Source: Tenacibaculum dicentrarchi
Lineage (GTDB): Bacteria; Bacteroidota; Bacteroidia; Flavobacteriales; Flavobacteriaceae
NCBI RefSeq assembly: GCF_900239345.1
Contig: NZ_OESZ01000001.1
Coordinates: 62,001 to 126,000 of the forward strand
Direction of reading: 5' to 3'
Length of the DNA: 64,000 nucleotides
Below, piece by piece: positions 35,899-46,231 of the stretch. The notes below the pieces were generated by a model. The model saw only the letters and a list, made by a program, of their open reading frames with translations. It was not told the DNA's origin and did not search any database. Position numbers and translations under genes: made by a program. How positions within the stretch are numbered: the first letter of the stretch is position 1; each line of letters starts with the position of its first letter.

Positions 35899-37056
35899 TT
35901 ATTCTAACCACGATTTATAATAATTTTCATCGGCAATTTTCATGGCTTCTTCGGTTACTTGTAAGGGCTTAAAAGTATCTACCATAACGGCTAATTCTTC
36001 GGTTTTTTTATGCCCAATACTTCTTTCAGCGGCTCCTGGATGTGGTCCGTGAGGAATCCCTGCTGGATGCAATGAAATATGCCCTTGATCGATGTCGTTT
36101 CTGCTCATAAAATCGCCATCAACATAATATAAAACCTCATCAGAATCGATGTTACTATGATTGTAAGGCGCAGGAATTGCATTTGGATGATAATCATACA
36201 AACGAGGTACAAAACTACAAATTACAAAGGTGTTTGTTTCAAAAGTTTGATGCACTGGTGGCGGTTGATGCACACGTCCTGTGATAGGTTCAAAATCATG
36301 AATTGAAAAGGCATATGGGTAATTATAACCGTCATAACCAACCACGTCAAAAGGGTGTGAGGCATAAATCATTTCTATAATTTCGCCTTGTTTTTTTACG
36401 TTGATTAAAAAATCGCCAAGTTCATTATGGGTTTCTAATTCTTGTGGTCGGCGGATGTCTCTCTCGCAAAAAGGGGCGTGTTCTAATAATTGTCCAAAAT
36501 GATTTCGATATCGTTTAGGCGTGTAAACAGGCGAATAAGATTCGACAATAAAAAGCCTGTTATTTTGATCGTCAAAATCTAGTTTGTAAATAATACCTCG
36601 TGGAATTACTAAATAATCGCCATATTTAAAGTTGATATTCCCTAGCATGGTACGCAACTTTCCTGTTCCTTTATGTATGAAAATTACCTCATCGGCATCG
36701 GTATTTTTATAGAAATAGTCTGTTGTTGATTCCTTTGGCGCTGCTAAAATAATATTACAATCAGTATTTGTTAAAACGATTTTTCTACTTTCTAGATAAT
36801 CATTTTCAGGGGCTACCTGAAACCCTCTAAAACGATACGATTGAATATTATTAGCTTTGGCTATTTTTGGTTTTACCGAATATTGTCTGCGAATTTCTTT
36901 AACCATGGTTGGTCTAAATTCGTGATAAGAATTTGTTGACATTCCATCAAATCCTATTGTTCCAAATAATTGCTCGTAATATAAGCTTCCGTCTTCTTTG
37001 CGAAATTGGGTGTGACGCTTGGGTGGTATTTTCCCTAGTTTATGATAAAATGGCAT
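35899..37056 (-). CDS. hmgA: Homogentisate 1,2-dioxygenase
   Basis: A 385-residue cupin-fold dioxygenase that opens the ring of homogentisate to maleylacetoacetate. Diagnostic blocks are MPFYHKLGKIPPKRHTQFR, LFGTIGFDGMSTNSYH, the iron-site region VHQPPPVHQTFETNTFVICSFVPRLYDYHPNAIPAPYNHSNIDSDEVLYY split across the C-terminal cupin, and HPAGIPHGPHPG. Shorter than the human enzyme, as is usual in Bacteroidota. It precedes hppD on the same strand. TATATTTG on the minus strand (37196-37203) is a plausible promoter giving a leader of about 130 bases. Confidence 0.93.
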   Translation of the reverse strand: MPFYHKLGKIPPKRHTQFRKEDGSLYYEQLFGTIGFDGMSTNSYHEFRPTMVKEIRRQYSVKPKIAKANNIQSYRFRGFQVAPENDYLESRKIVLTNTDCNIILAAPKESTTDYFYKNTDADEVIFIHKGTGKLRTMLGNINFKYGDYLVIPRGIIYKLDFDDQNNRLFIVESYSPVYTPKRYRNHFGQLLEHAPFCERDIRRPQELETHNELGDFLINVKKQGEIIEMIYASHPFDVVGYDGYNYPYAFSIHDFEPITGRVHQPPPVHQTFETNTFVICSFVPRLYDYHPNAIPAPYNHSNIDSDEVLYYVDGDFMSRNDIDQGHISLHPAGIPHGPHPGAAERSIGHKKTEELAVMVDTFKPLQVTEEAMKIADENYYKSWLE

Positions 37057-37085
37057 AATTTTAATGTTTTAAATTAATAGATTAT

Positions 37086-37098
37086 TGTAATAATTACA
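37086..37098. promoter_or_regulatory. Palindrome upstream of hmgA, possible operator
   Basis: TGTAAT-A-ATTACA, a perfect palindrome around a single central base, lies 30 bases upstream of the hmgA start on the minus strand and downstream of the likely promoter, a position suited to a repressor site. Confidence 0.3.
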
Positions 37099-37257
37099 GT
37101 GCGCTATTAATTTTATTCAGGATTACGCTTTATCAGGTATTTTAAATATGATAGCAGGTCTACATACATTTTTTGTGTTTTTAAGATGCTTTTTACAAAT
37201 ATACAGTATTTATAAAAACTATGTAAACGCAAAAATCTGTCTTAAAACAGGGTGTTT

Positions 37258-38739
37258 TCAATCAATCCAATCTTTAGTACGTGCCACTGCTTTTTGCCAT
37301 TTTGAGTATAATTTTTCACGTTTTTCTAAACTAAAAGTAGGCTGAAAAGTTTCAGGAATTTTTCGTTTTTTTAAAATATCTTCTTGTTTCCATAAACCAA
37401 CGCAAATACCTGCTAAATACGCAGCGCCCATAATAGTGGTTTCAATAATTTCGGGACGTTCAACTTTTACATTTAAAATATTCGCTTGAAACTGCATTAA
37501 ATAATTATTTGCACTCGCACCACCATCTACTTTTAATGATGTTAGTTTAACCTGACTATCTTTTTGCATTACCTCTAAAATATCTTTTGTTTGGTAGGCA
37601 AGGGAATCTAAGGTTGCTTTTATCAAATGGTTTTTACCTGTGCTATGCGTTAAACCAAACACAGCGCCACGGGCATACATATCCCAATAAGGAGCGCCTA
37701 AACCAGCAAAAGCCGGAACTACATAAACAGGGTTTTCATCGGTAATTTTTTTTGCATAAATTTCACTTTCTTCGGCATTTTCAATTATTTTTAAACCGTC
37801 TCGCAACCATTGAATTGCCGACCCTGCAACAAAAACACTTCCTTCAAGGGCATAATATATTTTATTTTCAATTCCCCAAGCAATTGTCGTTAACAATCCA
37901 TTTTTAGAATATTCAAGATTTTCGCCAGTGTTCATTAGCATAAAACAACCAGTTCCGTAAGTATTTTTTGCATTGCCTTTTTCAAAACAAGCCTGCCCAA
38001 AAAGTGCTGCTTGCTGATCGCCTGCAATTCCTGCTATCGGAATTTTATAGCCATCTAATTCATAATCGCCAAAATAATGAGAAGACGGTTTTACCTCTGG
38101 TAACATTGATATAGGAATATCAAGAGCTGCTAATATTTTTTTATCCCAGCATAAATTTTTAATATCGTACAACATAGTACGAGAAGCATTACTGTAATCG
38201 GTAGCATGTACCTTACCCTTAGTTAAATTAAAAAGTAACCAAGTGTCAATCGTTCCAAATAATAAATTTCCATTTTCAGCTTCTAGCTTTGCTCCTTGAA
38301 CATTGTTTAAAATCCAATGTATTTTTGTTGCCGAAAAATAACTATCAATAACCAACCCCGTAGTTTTACTCACATGGTTTTCTAATCCTTTTTCTTTTAA
38401 TTTTTCACAAATATCTGCTGTTCGTTTGTCTTGCCAAACAATAGCATTGTAAATAGGTTCCCCGTTGTGTTTATTCCAAACTACAGTAGTTTCTCGTTGG
38501 TTTGCAATACCAATACCCATTATTTCTGATGGATGAATTCCCGCTTTTTTAGTCGCTTTTTTTAAGGTAGAAAGTTGTGTTTTTAAAATTTGTAGAGCAT
38601 TGTGTTCTACCCAACCCGATTCTGGAAAAATTTGTTCAAAATCTTGCTGATTCATTCCAACAATAGCCCCGTGTTCATTAATAATTACCGAACGAGAACT
38701 AGTAGTTCCTTGATCTAGGGCGACAATATATTTAGCCAT
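37258..38739 (-). CDS. glpK: Glycerol kinase
   Basis: A 493-residue FGGY-family sugar kinase that phosphorylates glycerol to glycerol 3-phosphate. Signatures are the N-terminal phosphate loop [11 protein letters not shown] (about residues 8-18), [27 protein letters not shown], the activator-site-like [28 protein letters not shown], and the C-terminal [19 protein letters not shown]. No glycerol facilitator or GlpD gene is adjacent. Length is normal. Confidence 0.96.
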   Translation of the reverse strand: MAKYIVALDQGTTSSRSVIINEHGAIVGMNQQDFEQIFPESGWVEHNALQILKTQLSTLKKATKKAGIHPSEIMGIGIANQRETTVVWNKHNGEPIYNAIVWQDKRTADICEKLKEKGLENHVSKTTGLVIDSYFSATKIHWILNNVQGAKLEAENGNLLFGTIDTWLLFNLTKGKVHATDYSNASRTMLYDIKNLCWDKKILAALDIPISMLPEVKPSSHYFGDYELDGYKIPIAGIAGDQQAALFGQACFEKGNAKNTYGTGCFMLMNTGENLEYSKNGLLTTIAWGIENKIYYALEGSVFVAGSAIQWLRDGLKIIENAEESEIYAKKITDENPVYVVPAFAGLGAPYWDMYARGAVFGLTHSTGKNHLIKATLDSLAYQTKDILEVMQKDSQVKLTSLKVDGGASANNYLMQFQANILNVKVERPEIIETTIMGAAYLAGICVGLWKQEDILKKRKIPETFQPTFSLEKREKLYSKWQKAVARTKDWID

Positions 38740-38851
38740 TTAAAATTTATATAATTAAATAGCAATCTACAATTTAAAGTTTGGCTATTAAAAAAAAGGT
38801 AAATTTTAATAAGAAGCTTCATTTTTTATAGTAAATAGTAACATTATTGGC

Positions 38852-38886
38852 AAAAAAACCTTTCAGAGTAAACTGAAAGGTTTTTT
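38852..38886 (-). terminator. Terminator of the kinase/response-regulator operon
   Basis: AAAAAAACCTTTCAG and CTGAAAGGTTTTTT form a perfect stem around AGTAAA. It lies 122 bases after the regulator stop at 39008 on the minus strand, and upstream of glpK. Confidence 0.8.
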
Positions 38887-39007
38887 AACTTTTTTCTTTT
38901 TCAAAATATTTCCCCAAATAATATTGAATTGTACTGCAAATATACAAGCAGTTTATTAACTTTAAAAAGGGATTACCGCAATAAAAAATGCAGATTACCG
39001 CAATATT

Positions 39008-39685
39008 CTAATCTAAAACACCTAATTCTTTTGCTTTTAATACTAAATCAGTATTATTACATGCTTGTAAATCTCCTCGAAGTTTTGCTAATTTAGCTTC
39101 TATAGACCTTGTTTTAACTAAAGATCCATCTGTTTTTTTTATAAATCCTTCTAAATTTGTAATTTTAGCATGTTTTGGTAATTCTTTTAATATTTGAATA
39201 GCAACATCATCCATTTGAATTTCAATTAAAGCTCTTTTTAACAATTTTTGATGTATTTCATGCGTATAATATAGCTCATCTTTTAGCATTTTTTTTATAG
39301 CAAATGTTAATTCATCTGTATTACAGCTTCCTTTTAAAATATAAGCATTAGGGCTTAAGTTACTAATAACATTAAAAACCCGATTGGTTTCAAAATGCCC
39401 TGTAATAACACCTGTTTTAATAGGTATGTTTTCTTTTTGAATAGCTTTTATTAAAGCTTCTCCACCATCTAATACAGTACATCCTTTTGTATCTTCAAAA
39501 CTTAAATCAGTAAAAACAATATCAAAAGGCTTGCTATGAATTGCTGTTTTTATTTTAGAAAAAGCTTCATCACAACAATTAGTTGTTTCTATAACTAAAT
39601 TATCAATATTTTTTAGGCAGGAGAGTATTCCTTCGAGTATTAATTGATGATCATCAACTAAGAGTATTTTTGTTGGTCCAAGCAT
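39008..39685 (-). CDS. Response regulator with receiver domain and divergent output domain
   Basis: A 225-residue regulator. The N-terminal receiver is clear: LLVDDHQLILEGI (acidic pair), the phospho-acceptor Asp in IVFTDLSFED (about residue 60), a Thr in GVITGHFE and the Lys in AYILKGS. The C-terminal part (about residues 155-225) has the position of a LuxR/NarL HTH but lacks a textbook motif; KTRSIEAKLAKLRGDLQACNNTDLVLKAKELGVLD may be a diverged recognition helix region. It overlaps the kinase gene by 32 bases, so kinase and regulator are translationally coupled. Confidence 0.8.
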   Translation of the reverse strand: MLGPTKILLVDDHQLILEGILSCLKNIDNLVIETTNCCDEAFSKIKTAIHSKPFDIVFTDLSFEDTKGCTVLDGGEALIKAIQKENIPIKTGVITGHFETNRVFNVISNLSPNAYILKGSCNTDELTFAIKKMLKDELYYTHEIHQKLLKRALIEIQMDDVAIQILKELPKHAKITNLEGFIKKTDGSLVKTRSIEAKLAKLRGDLQACNNTDLVLKAKELGVLD

Positions 39686-41627
39686 TTAGGGGTATTTGAA
39701 TACTAGTTAAGGTTCCAGTACCTACTTCACTTTTTATCTGTAGAGTTCCGTTTAACTCTTCAATACGTTCTTGTAGATTTTGTAAACCAATTCCTTTTTT
39801 ATTGATATTGGCATCAAAACCAATGCCATTATCTTTAATTTGTAAAAATACATGATTTTTATATATTGCAAATGTTATTATTACTTTACTAGCTTTTGCA
39901 TGTTTTTTACAATTTTGAATAGTTTCCCGTACACTTAAATACAATAATCTGTTAATAGCGTTATTTAATTCTTGCCAATTATGTTCCTTTAAACCTGTAA
40001 CACTTATTCTAAAATTAATTTCAAAATAATCACTTACTAAATTAATTATTTGATCTTTAAAAGAAACTTTATTAAAGCTAATACTACTTAATTGATGCGA
40101 TAGATTTCGAACATTTTCTTTAACTGCATTTAGTTTTTTAGCTTCTTCTAATAAGTTAGATTTTTTTAATTTTTGATGTAATAAACTTAAATCACCCGCA
40201 ACTTCATCATGTAATGATTTTGCAATTTGTTGTCGTTCATCTTCTCTAGCTGTTATTATTTCTAATTGCGCTTGATACAACAATTTTCTTTTTCGATAAA
40301 AATAGAACAAAACACTACTAATAAATAATAATAAACCAGTTGCGGCAACTAACCTACCAATAGTTCGTTGTTGTTTATGATATACTATTTCTAGTTGTTT
40401 ACTTTTATTTTCTGTTTTTAAAAATGTATTCTCTTTCTCTTTTTTATCGGTTTCATACCTAATTTTAGCAAACTGATTTTTTAATCGGCGTTCTTTTTCA
40501 AATAAACTATCGTTAAGTTGTATATATTGTTCTAAATATTTTTTAGCTTTTTGTCCTTTATTAAGGTCTGATAAAAGTTTTAAACATTCTAAAACTTTTT
40601 TATTATTTCTTGTTTTTCTAGCTAGTTTTAATCCAATATTTGCGTGTTTTTCTGCTAGTGTATAGTTTTTGTTTTTTATATATGCTTCTGCTAAAAAAGT
40701 ATGAGAAAAACTTTCTGCATAGGCATTTTTAAGTTTTTTTCTACTTTCTAAAACTATTTTATAACCTTCTATTGCTTTTTTTGTATCGCCTTGTAAAAAA
40801 TAAATTGACGATAAGTTTCCTAAAAAAGATTGGTAATTTTTAGGATATTTTATTTCTAAATTATCTGTATTTAAACCTTCTTGAAATAAATAAGTTGCTT
40901 TTTCATAATTACCTTCATCTTTATAAGTCATCCCTATATTATTCAAAAGATTTAAATAATTTCGTTCTCTTTTACGTTTTACTTTATTGTACTTTACAAT
41001 ATTTTGTGCTTTGTAATAATAAATTCGAGCTTCTTTTGGTCTTTTTAAACTCGCTAAAGTGTTTCCTAAAGTTTGATATAACGAAATTAAAATACGATAT
41101 TTCTTTAAAGGTTCTATATATTTTAATCCCTCAACTGTTGTTATTTCACAACCTAAGAAATCTAGCTCTTTTACCTGAAGAATTGCCATAGACAAGAGCC
41201 TTCTACCTATTTCAGCAGAGTCTTTTAAAGCAATAGATATATTTTTTGATTTATGATAATAGTAAAAAGTACTATCTAAATTATTTTTTATTTTATTATT
41301 TAAAGCGGCAAAATGATACGCTTTTGCCAAAGAGAAAGAGTCTTTTTTTACGGAATAGTGTTTTAGTAGTTTATTCTTTGAGAATGTTATTCCTAAGGTA
41401 TCTTTACTAAAATAGCTTTGTTTACCATACTTCATACTTGCTTTTTTTAAAAGCGTATCTTTCTTTAAATTATCTGAAAGTATTACTGCTTTTTTCAGGT
41501 ATGGTAATTTATTGACTCCTTTAACCTTTTTAGCACTCTTTAAATAAAAAGAAATAGAATCTTTTTCTTCTTGAGAGTAAACAAAAAACGTAGTAAATAA
41601 TAAAAAAAAAATAAGATTTTTTTTCAT
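39654..41627 (-). CDS. TPR-containing sensor histidine kinase (HisKA_3 type)
   Basis: A 657-residue protein. It has a signal peptide (NLIFFLLFTTFFVYSQ), several tetratricopeptide repeats in the periplasmic part (about residues 90-390, with phrases such as GMTYKDEGNYEKATYLFQEGL), a single membrane span (about residues 425-445), a dimerisation domain with the phospho-His in AKSLHDEVAGDLSLL (near residue 470), and a HATPase_c domain (RETIQNCKKHAKASKV, KDNGIGFD, GIGLQNLQERI). This layout is common in Bacteroidota and pairs with NarL-type regulators, here the overlapping downstream gene. The signal is unknown. Confidence 0.9.
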   Translation of the reverse strand: MKKNLIFFLLFTTFFVYSQEEKDSISFYLKSAKKVKGVNKLPYLKKAVILSDNLKKDTLLKKASMKYGKQSYFSKDTLGITFSKNKLLKHYSVKKDSFSLAKAYHFAALNNKIKNNLDSTFYYYHKSKNISIALKDSAEIGRRLLSMAILQVKELDFLGCEITTVEGLKYIEPLKKYRILISLYQTLGNTLASLKRPKEARIYYYKAQNIVKYNKVKRKRERNYLNLLNNIGMTYKDEGNYEKATYLFQEGLNTDNLEIKYPKNYQSFLGNLSSIYFLQGDTKKAIEGYKIVLESRKKLKNAYAESFSHTFLAEAYIKNKNYTLAEKHANIGLKLARKTRNNKKVLECLKLLSDLNKGQKAKKYLEQYIQLNDSLFEKERRLKNQFAKIRYETDKKEKENTFLKTENKSKQLEIVYHKQQRTIGRLVAATGLLLFISSVLFYFYRKRKLLYQAQLEIITAREDERQQIAKSLHDEVAGDLSLLHQKLKKSNLLEEAKKLNAVKENVRNLSHQLSSISFNKVSFKDQIINLVSDYFEINFRISVTGLKEHNWQELNNAINRLLYLSVRETIQNCKKHAKASKVIITFAIYKNHVFLQIKDNGIGFDANINKKGIGLQNLQERIEELNGTLQIKSEVGTGTLTSIQIPLNAWTNKNTLS

Positions 41628-41686
41628 AAAATAAAAGGGGATTTATTTATATTAATAAAGAAAAATACTGTTGTTTTTCAAAAAAA

Positions 41687-42214
41687 CTATGACATCTTAC
41701 TAAATAAATCCCAAATTACAATACCTGTTGTAACTGATATATTTAAAGAATGTTTTGTTCCTAATTGCGGAATTTCAATACAAAAATCCGAAGCAGAAAC
41801 TACTTCTTGTTGCACACCTTTTACTTCATTTCCCATAACAACCGCATATTTTTGATTTGCTTTTGGAATAAACTCATTTAACATCGTGCTATTTTCAGCC
41901 TGTTCGATAGATAAAACAGTAACATTATCTTTTTTTAGTTTCTCAACTAACTCAATAGTATTTTCAACATGTTCCCAAGCAACAGATTCGGTAGCACCTA
42001 AAGCAGTTTTATGAATTTCTTTATTAGGAGGAGTTGCAGTAATTCCGCACAAATATATTTTTTCAATTAAAAAAGCATCCGAAGTTCTAAAAACCGAACC
42101 AACATTATTTAAACTTCTGATGTTATCTAAGATTACAATAATAGGTGTTTTTTTAGTTTCTTTAAATTGGTCAACTGTAATTCTACCTAACTCACTATTT
42201 TTTAGTTTTCTCAT
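41687..42214 (-). CDS. TrmH family RNA methyltransferase (SpoU)
   Basis: A 175-residue SPOUT methyltransferase that 2'-O-methylates RNA. The trefoil-knot motifs are visible: ILDNIRSLNNVGSVFRTSDAF (motif 1, Asn and Arg), KYAVVMGNEVKGVQQEV (motif 2), and CIEIPQLGTKHSLNISVTTGIVIWDLF (motif 3 with SLNISV). No N-terminal RNA-binding domain is present, so it is the minimal form, and the target (tRNA or rRNA position) cannot be named. Divergent from mutS. Confidence 0.9.
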   Translation of the reverse strand: MRKLKNSELGRITVDQFKETKKTPIIVILDNIRSLNNVGSVFRTSDAFLIEKIYLCGITATPPNKEIHKTALGATESVAWEHVENTIELVEKLKKDNVTVLSIEQAENSTMLNEFIPKANQKYAVVMGNEVKGVQQEVVSASDFCIEIPQLGTKHSLNISVTTGIVIWDLFSKMS

Positions 42215-42278
42215 AAAAAATGTTCACTTTAAAATCGAATATTTATCTTCGCAAAACTAATTTAAAAAAACTAAAAAA

Positions 42279-44888
42279 TTGGCAAAAACAAAGGCAAAAA
42301 AGGTAACTCCATTAATGCAACAGTACAACGGAATTAAAGCCAAATATCCTGATGCAATGTTACTTTTTAGAGTAGGTGATTTTTACGAAACCTTTGGTGA
42401 AGATGCCGTAAAAGCATCTAATGTTTTAGGTATTATTTTAACTAAAAGAGGTGCAGGAAGTGAAAGTGAAACTGCTTTAGCTGGTTTTCCGCATCATTCA
42501 TTAAATACGTATTTACCTAAATTAGTAAAATCGGGTTTACGAGTTGCTATTTGCGACCAGTTAGAAGACCCTAAAATGACAAAAAAAATAGTAAAACGTG
42601 GTGTTACAGAATTGGTAACTCCAGGTGTGGCTTTAAATGATGAAGTTTTACAATCAAAATCTAATAATTTTTTAGCTGCTGTACATTTTGATAAAAAAAT
42701 AATAGGAGTTTCTTTTTTAGATGTTTCTACAGGTGAGTTTTTAATAGCTCAAGGAAATCAAGAATATATTGATAAACTTTTACAAAACTTTTCGCCAAGT
42801 GAAGTTTTAGTTGAAAAAAAGCATAAACAGCAATTTCTAGAATTTTTTACAAACCGTTTTCATACTTTTTATTTAGATGATTGGGTTTTTCAAAAAGAAT
42901 ATGGAAATGAATTATTAACAAATCATTTTAAAGTTAATAATTTAAAAGGATTTGGTGTTGAAGATTTAAAACAAGGTATTGTAGCTGGTGGTGTGGCTAT
43001 GTATTATTTATCAGAAACACAACATAATAAAATAGAACATATTCAATCTATCAGCAGAATTGCGGAAGATAATTATGTTTGGATGGATAGGTTTACCGTT
43101 AAAAATTTAGAATTATATGGCGGAAATTCGTTAAATTCAGTATCATTATTAAATGTTATTGATAAAACAATTTCGCCTATGGGCGGAAGATTATTAAAAC
43201 GTTGGTTGGCATTGCCGTTAAAAGATTTGACGCAAATACAAGAACGTCATGAGTTGGTTGCTTTTTTAATTGATAACGAAAGTTTTTTCGAAACAGTAAC
43301 CTATCAATTAAAACAAATTTCTGATATAGAGCGATTAATATCAAAAGTTGCCACAGGAAAAGTATCGCCTAGAGAAGTTATTTTATTGAAAAACTCCTTA
43401 AAAGCTATTCTTCCGATAAAAACATCCGCAGAAAAAAGTACGAATAAAACAGTTAAGCAAATAGGAAAAAAATTACACGATTGTGAAATTTTAATTGCTA
43501 AAATTATTGAAACTGTTTTAGAAGATGCGCCTGTAAACATCAATAAAGGAAATGCTATTGCAAGTGGTGTTTCTGATGAATTAGATGAACTTCGTAATAT
43601 TTCTAATTCTGGAAAAGAATATTTAGATATGATGTTGGCTCGTGAAACAGAAAGAACAGGAATTACAAGTTTAAAAATAGCTTTTAATAACGTTTTTGGA
43701 TATTATATTGAAGTTAGAAATAAATTTAAAGACCAAGTTCCTGAAGAATGGATTCGTAAGCAAACTCTTGTAAATGCAGAACGATATATTACTGAAGAAC
43801 TAAAGGAATACGAAACAAAAATTTTAGGAGCAGAAGAAAAAATTCAACAAATAGAAACTGAACTTTTTGCAAAATTGGTTCAATTTATTATTGGTTTTGT
43901 TAAGCCGATACAAGAAAATGCTCAAAATATTGCCAAAATAGATGTGTTATTATCATTTTCCAAATTGGCGATGGATAATAATTATGTACGTCCAGAAATG
44001 GATAATACTACGGATATTGATATTAAAAATGGGCGTCATCCTGTAATAGAAAAACAACTTCCAATTGGCGAAGAATATATTGCAAATGATGTTGTTTTAA
44101 ATAGAGATAATCAACAAATAATTATGATTACTGGACCAAATATGTCGGGTAAATCGGCAATATTACGTCAAACGGCTTTAATCGTTTTATTAGCTCAAAT
44201 GGGAAGTTATATTCCTGCACAAAGTGCCAGAATTGGTATGGTAGATAAAATTTTTACCAGAGTAGGGGCAAGCGATAATATTTCGATGGGAGAATCTACT
44301 TTTATGGTAGAAATGAATGAAACAGCATCAATTTTAAATAATATATCAGAACGTAGTTTGGTGTTATTAGATGAAATTGGGCGTGGAACTTCTACTTATG
44401 ATGGAATTTCAATTGCTTGGGCTATTGCCGAATATTTACACGAACATCCATCAAAAGGAAAAACGTTATTTGCTACGCATTATCATGAATTAAATGAAAT
44501 GACAAGCAGTTTTAAACGTATTAAAAACTTTAATGTATCGGTAAAAGAATTAAAAGATAGTATTATTTTTTTACGAAAATTAGTGGAAGGTGGAAGTAAT
44601 CATAGTTTTGGAATTCATGTAGCAAAATTAGCAGGAATGCCTGCTATGGTAATTAATAGAGCTCAGAAAATTTTAAAACAATTAGAAGAAAATAACGCTC
44701 AAAAAGAAGTTAAAGAGGTTTTAAAAGAAACACAGAAAGAAGATATGCAAATGAGCTTTTTTCAATTAGATGACCCTTTATTAGAGAATGTTAGAGATGA
44801 AATTTTAGCTACAAATATTGATACACTTACGCCAATTGAAGCTTTAATGAAGTTGAACGAAATTAAGCGAATGCTTATTAAAAAATAA
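42279..44888 (+). CDS. mutS: DNA mismatch repair protein MutS
   Basis: An 869-residue mismatch-recognition ATPase. The N-terminal mismatch-binding FYE motif lies in [15 protein letters not shown] (about residues 29-43). The C-terminal ATPase has Walker [14 protein letters not shown] (near residue 620), [14 protein letters not shown]-type region, Walker [17 protein letters not shown] (near residue 693) and [10 protein letters not shown]. The best start is TTG at 42279, because [17 protein letters not shown] reproduces the conserved N-terminus; the first in-frame ATG (Met13) would cut it. A TATCTTCG -7-like element lies at 42244-42251. Confidence 0.96.
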   Translation: MAKTKAKKVTPLMQQYNGIKAKYPDAMLLFRVGDFYETFGEDAVKASNVLGIILTKRGAGSESETALAGFPHHSLNTYLPKLVKSGLRVAICDQLEDPKMTKKIVKRGVTELVTPGVALNDEVLQSKSNNFLAAVHFDKKIIGVSFLDVSTGEFLIAQGNQEYIDKLLQNFSPSEVLVEKKHKQQFLEFFTNRFHTFYLDDWVFQKEYGNELLTNHFKVNNLKGFGVEDLKQGIVAGGVAMYYLSETQHNKIEHIQSISRIAEDNYVWMDRFTVKNLELYGGNSLNSVSLLNVIDKTISPMGGRLLKRWLALPLKDLTQIQERHELVAFLIDNESFFETVTYQLKQISDIERLISKVATGKVSPREVILLKNSLKAILPIKTSAEKSTNKTVKQIGKKLHDCEILIAKIIETVLEDAPVNINKGNAIASGVSDELDELRNISNSGKEYLDMMLARETERTGITSLKIAFNNVFGYYIEVRNKFKDQVPEEWIRKQTLVNAERYITEELKEYETKILGAEEKIQQIETELFAKLVQFIIGFVKPIQENAQNIAKIDVLLSFSKLAMDNNYVRPEMDNTTDIDIKNGRHPVIEKQLPIGEEYIANDVVLNRDNQQIIMITGPNMSGKSAILRQTALIVLLAQMGSYIPAQSARIGMVDKIFTRVGASDNISMGESTFMVEMNETASILNNISERSLVLLDEIGRGTSTYDGISIAWAIAEYLHEHPSKGKTLFATHYHELNEMTSSFKRIKNFNVSVKELKDSIIFLRKLVEGGSNHSFGIHVAKLAGMPAMVINRAQKILKQLEENNAQKEVKEVLKETQKEDMQMSFFQLDDPLLENVRDEILATNIDTLTPIEALMKLNEIKRMLIKK

Positions 44889-44896
44889 TTTTTTTA

Positions 44897-46231
44897 ATGC
44901 AACAAGACATTAGTTTTAAAAGGATAAATAAATTGGCTTTTCCTGCTTTAATTGCAGGAGTTGCCGAACCTTTATTATCAACTACCGATTTAGCTATTGT
45001 AGGAAATATCAATCATAATGCAACTGAAAGTATTGCCGCTATTGGAATTGTAGGTGCTTTTTTATCGATGTTAATTTGGGTTTTTGGGCAAGCACGTAGT
45101 AGTATTTCGTCAATTATTTCACAATATATTGGTGCTGATAAATTATCCGAAGTAAAAAATTTACCTGCTCAAGCTATCGCTATTATTTTAGTAACAAGTT
45201 TGGTTATTTTAGGTGTTACGTATCCGTTTGCTAAAGAAATATTTCAGTTTTATAATGCTTCTGATGCTATTTTAGATTATTCGATTGAATATTATAAAAT
45301 ACGTGTTTTTGGCTTTCCGTTTACATTATTTGTAATTGCTATTTTTGGAACATTTAGAGGTTTGCAAAACACGTTGTACCCGATGATAATTGCTATAATT
45401 GGTACAGTTGTAAATATTCTACTAGATGTTGTTTTTGTGTACGGAATTGAAGGATATATTCCTGCAATGAACATTTCAGGTGCTGGGTATGCAAGTGTAA
45501 TTGCACAAATAGTTATGGCGCTTGTTTCCGTGTATTTACTGTTAACTAAAACAGAAATATCTTTGAAATTTGAGCTTCCTTTTAATAAAGAAATTCCGAA
45601 GTTTATCAATATGATGTTAAACTTATTTGTGCGAACTATTGCTTTAAATCTAGCTTTATATTTTGCTACTTCTTATGCCGTTTCTTACGGAAAAGAATAC
45701 ATTGCAGCCTACACCATCGGTTTTAATATATGGCTAATGGGTGCTTTTATGATTGATGGATATTCATCTGCAGGAAATATTTTATCAGGAAAATTATTAG
45801 GAGCAAAAGCTTATCAATCATTACTTAAATTAGGGAATAATTTGCTTCTTTATGGATTTGTCTTTGGTGTTTTTTCAGCAATTATTGGGTTTGTTTTTTA
45901 TGATTTTATAGGAAGAATTTTTACACAAGAACAAGCTGTATTAGAACACTTTTATAATACTTTTTGGATTATTTTAATAATGCAACCTATTTGTGCTATC
46001 GCTTTTATTTATGATGGAATGTTTAAAGGAATGGGGAAAATGAAGTATCTACGAAATTTATTATTGATATCAACAGCGGTTATTTTTATACCTATTTTAT
46101 TATTTTTTGATTTTTTAGATTATAAATTACATGCCATTTGGATTGCTTTTTATGCATGGATAATTGCACGTGCACTTCCTTTAATTCTTAAATTTAGAAA
46201 TACTTTTTTATCACACTCTCAAAATGAGTAA
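44897..46231 (+). CDS. MATE family efflux transporter
   Basis: A 444-residue membrane protein with 12 hydrophobic helices and the MATE pattern: N-terminal FPALIAGVAEPLLSTTDLAIVG (about residues 17-38), GAFLSMLIWVFGQARSSISSIISQYIGA, and the mid-protein repeat MLNLFVRTIALNLALYFATSYA. These transporters export cationic compounds in exchange for Na+ or H+. It starts 8 bases after mutS and overlaps the next gene by 8 bases, so mutS, this gene and the hydratase probably form one transcript. Confidence 0.9.
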   Translation: MQQDISFKRINKLAFPALIAGVAEPLLSTTDLAIVGNINHNATESIAAIGIVGAFLSMLIWVFGQARSSISSIISQYIGADKLSEVKNLPAQAIAIILVTSLVILGVTYPFAKEIFQFYNASDAILDYSIEYYKIRVFGFPFTLFVIAIFGTFRGLQNTLYPMIIAIIGTVVNILLDVVFVYGIEGYIPAMNISGAGYASVIAQIVMALVSVYLLLTKTEISLKFELPFNKEIPKFINMMLNLFVRTIALNLALYFATSYAVSYGKEYIAAYTIGFNIWLMGAFMIDGYSSAGNILSGKLLGAKAYQSLLKLGNNLLLYGFVFGVFSAIIGFVFYDFIGRIFTQEQAVLEHFYNTFWIILIMQPICAIAFIYDGMFKGMGKMKYLRNLLLISTAVIFIPILLFFDFLDYKLHAIWIAFYAWIIARALPLILKFRNTFLSHSQNE

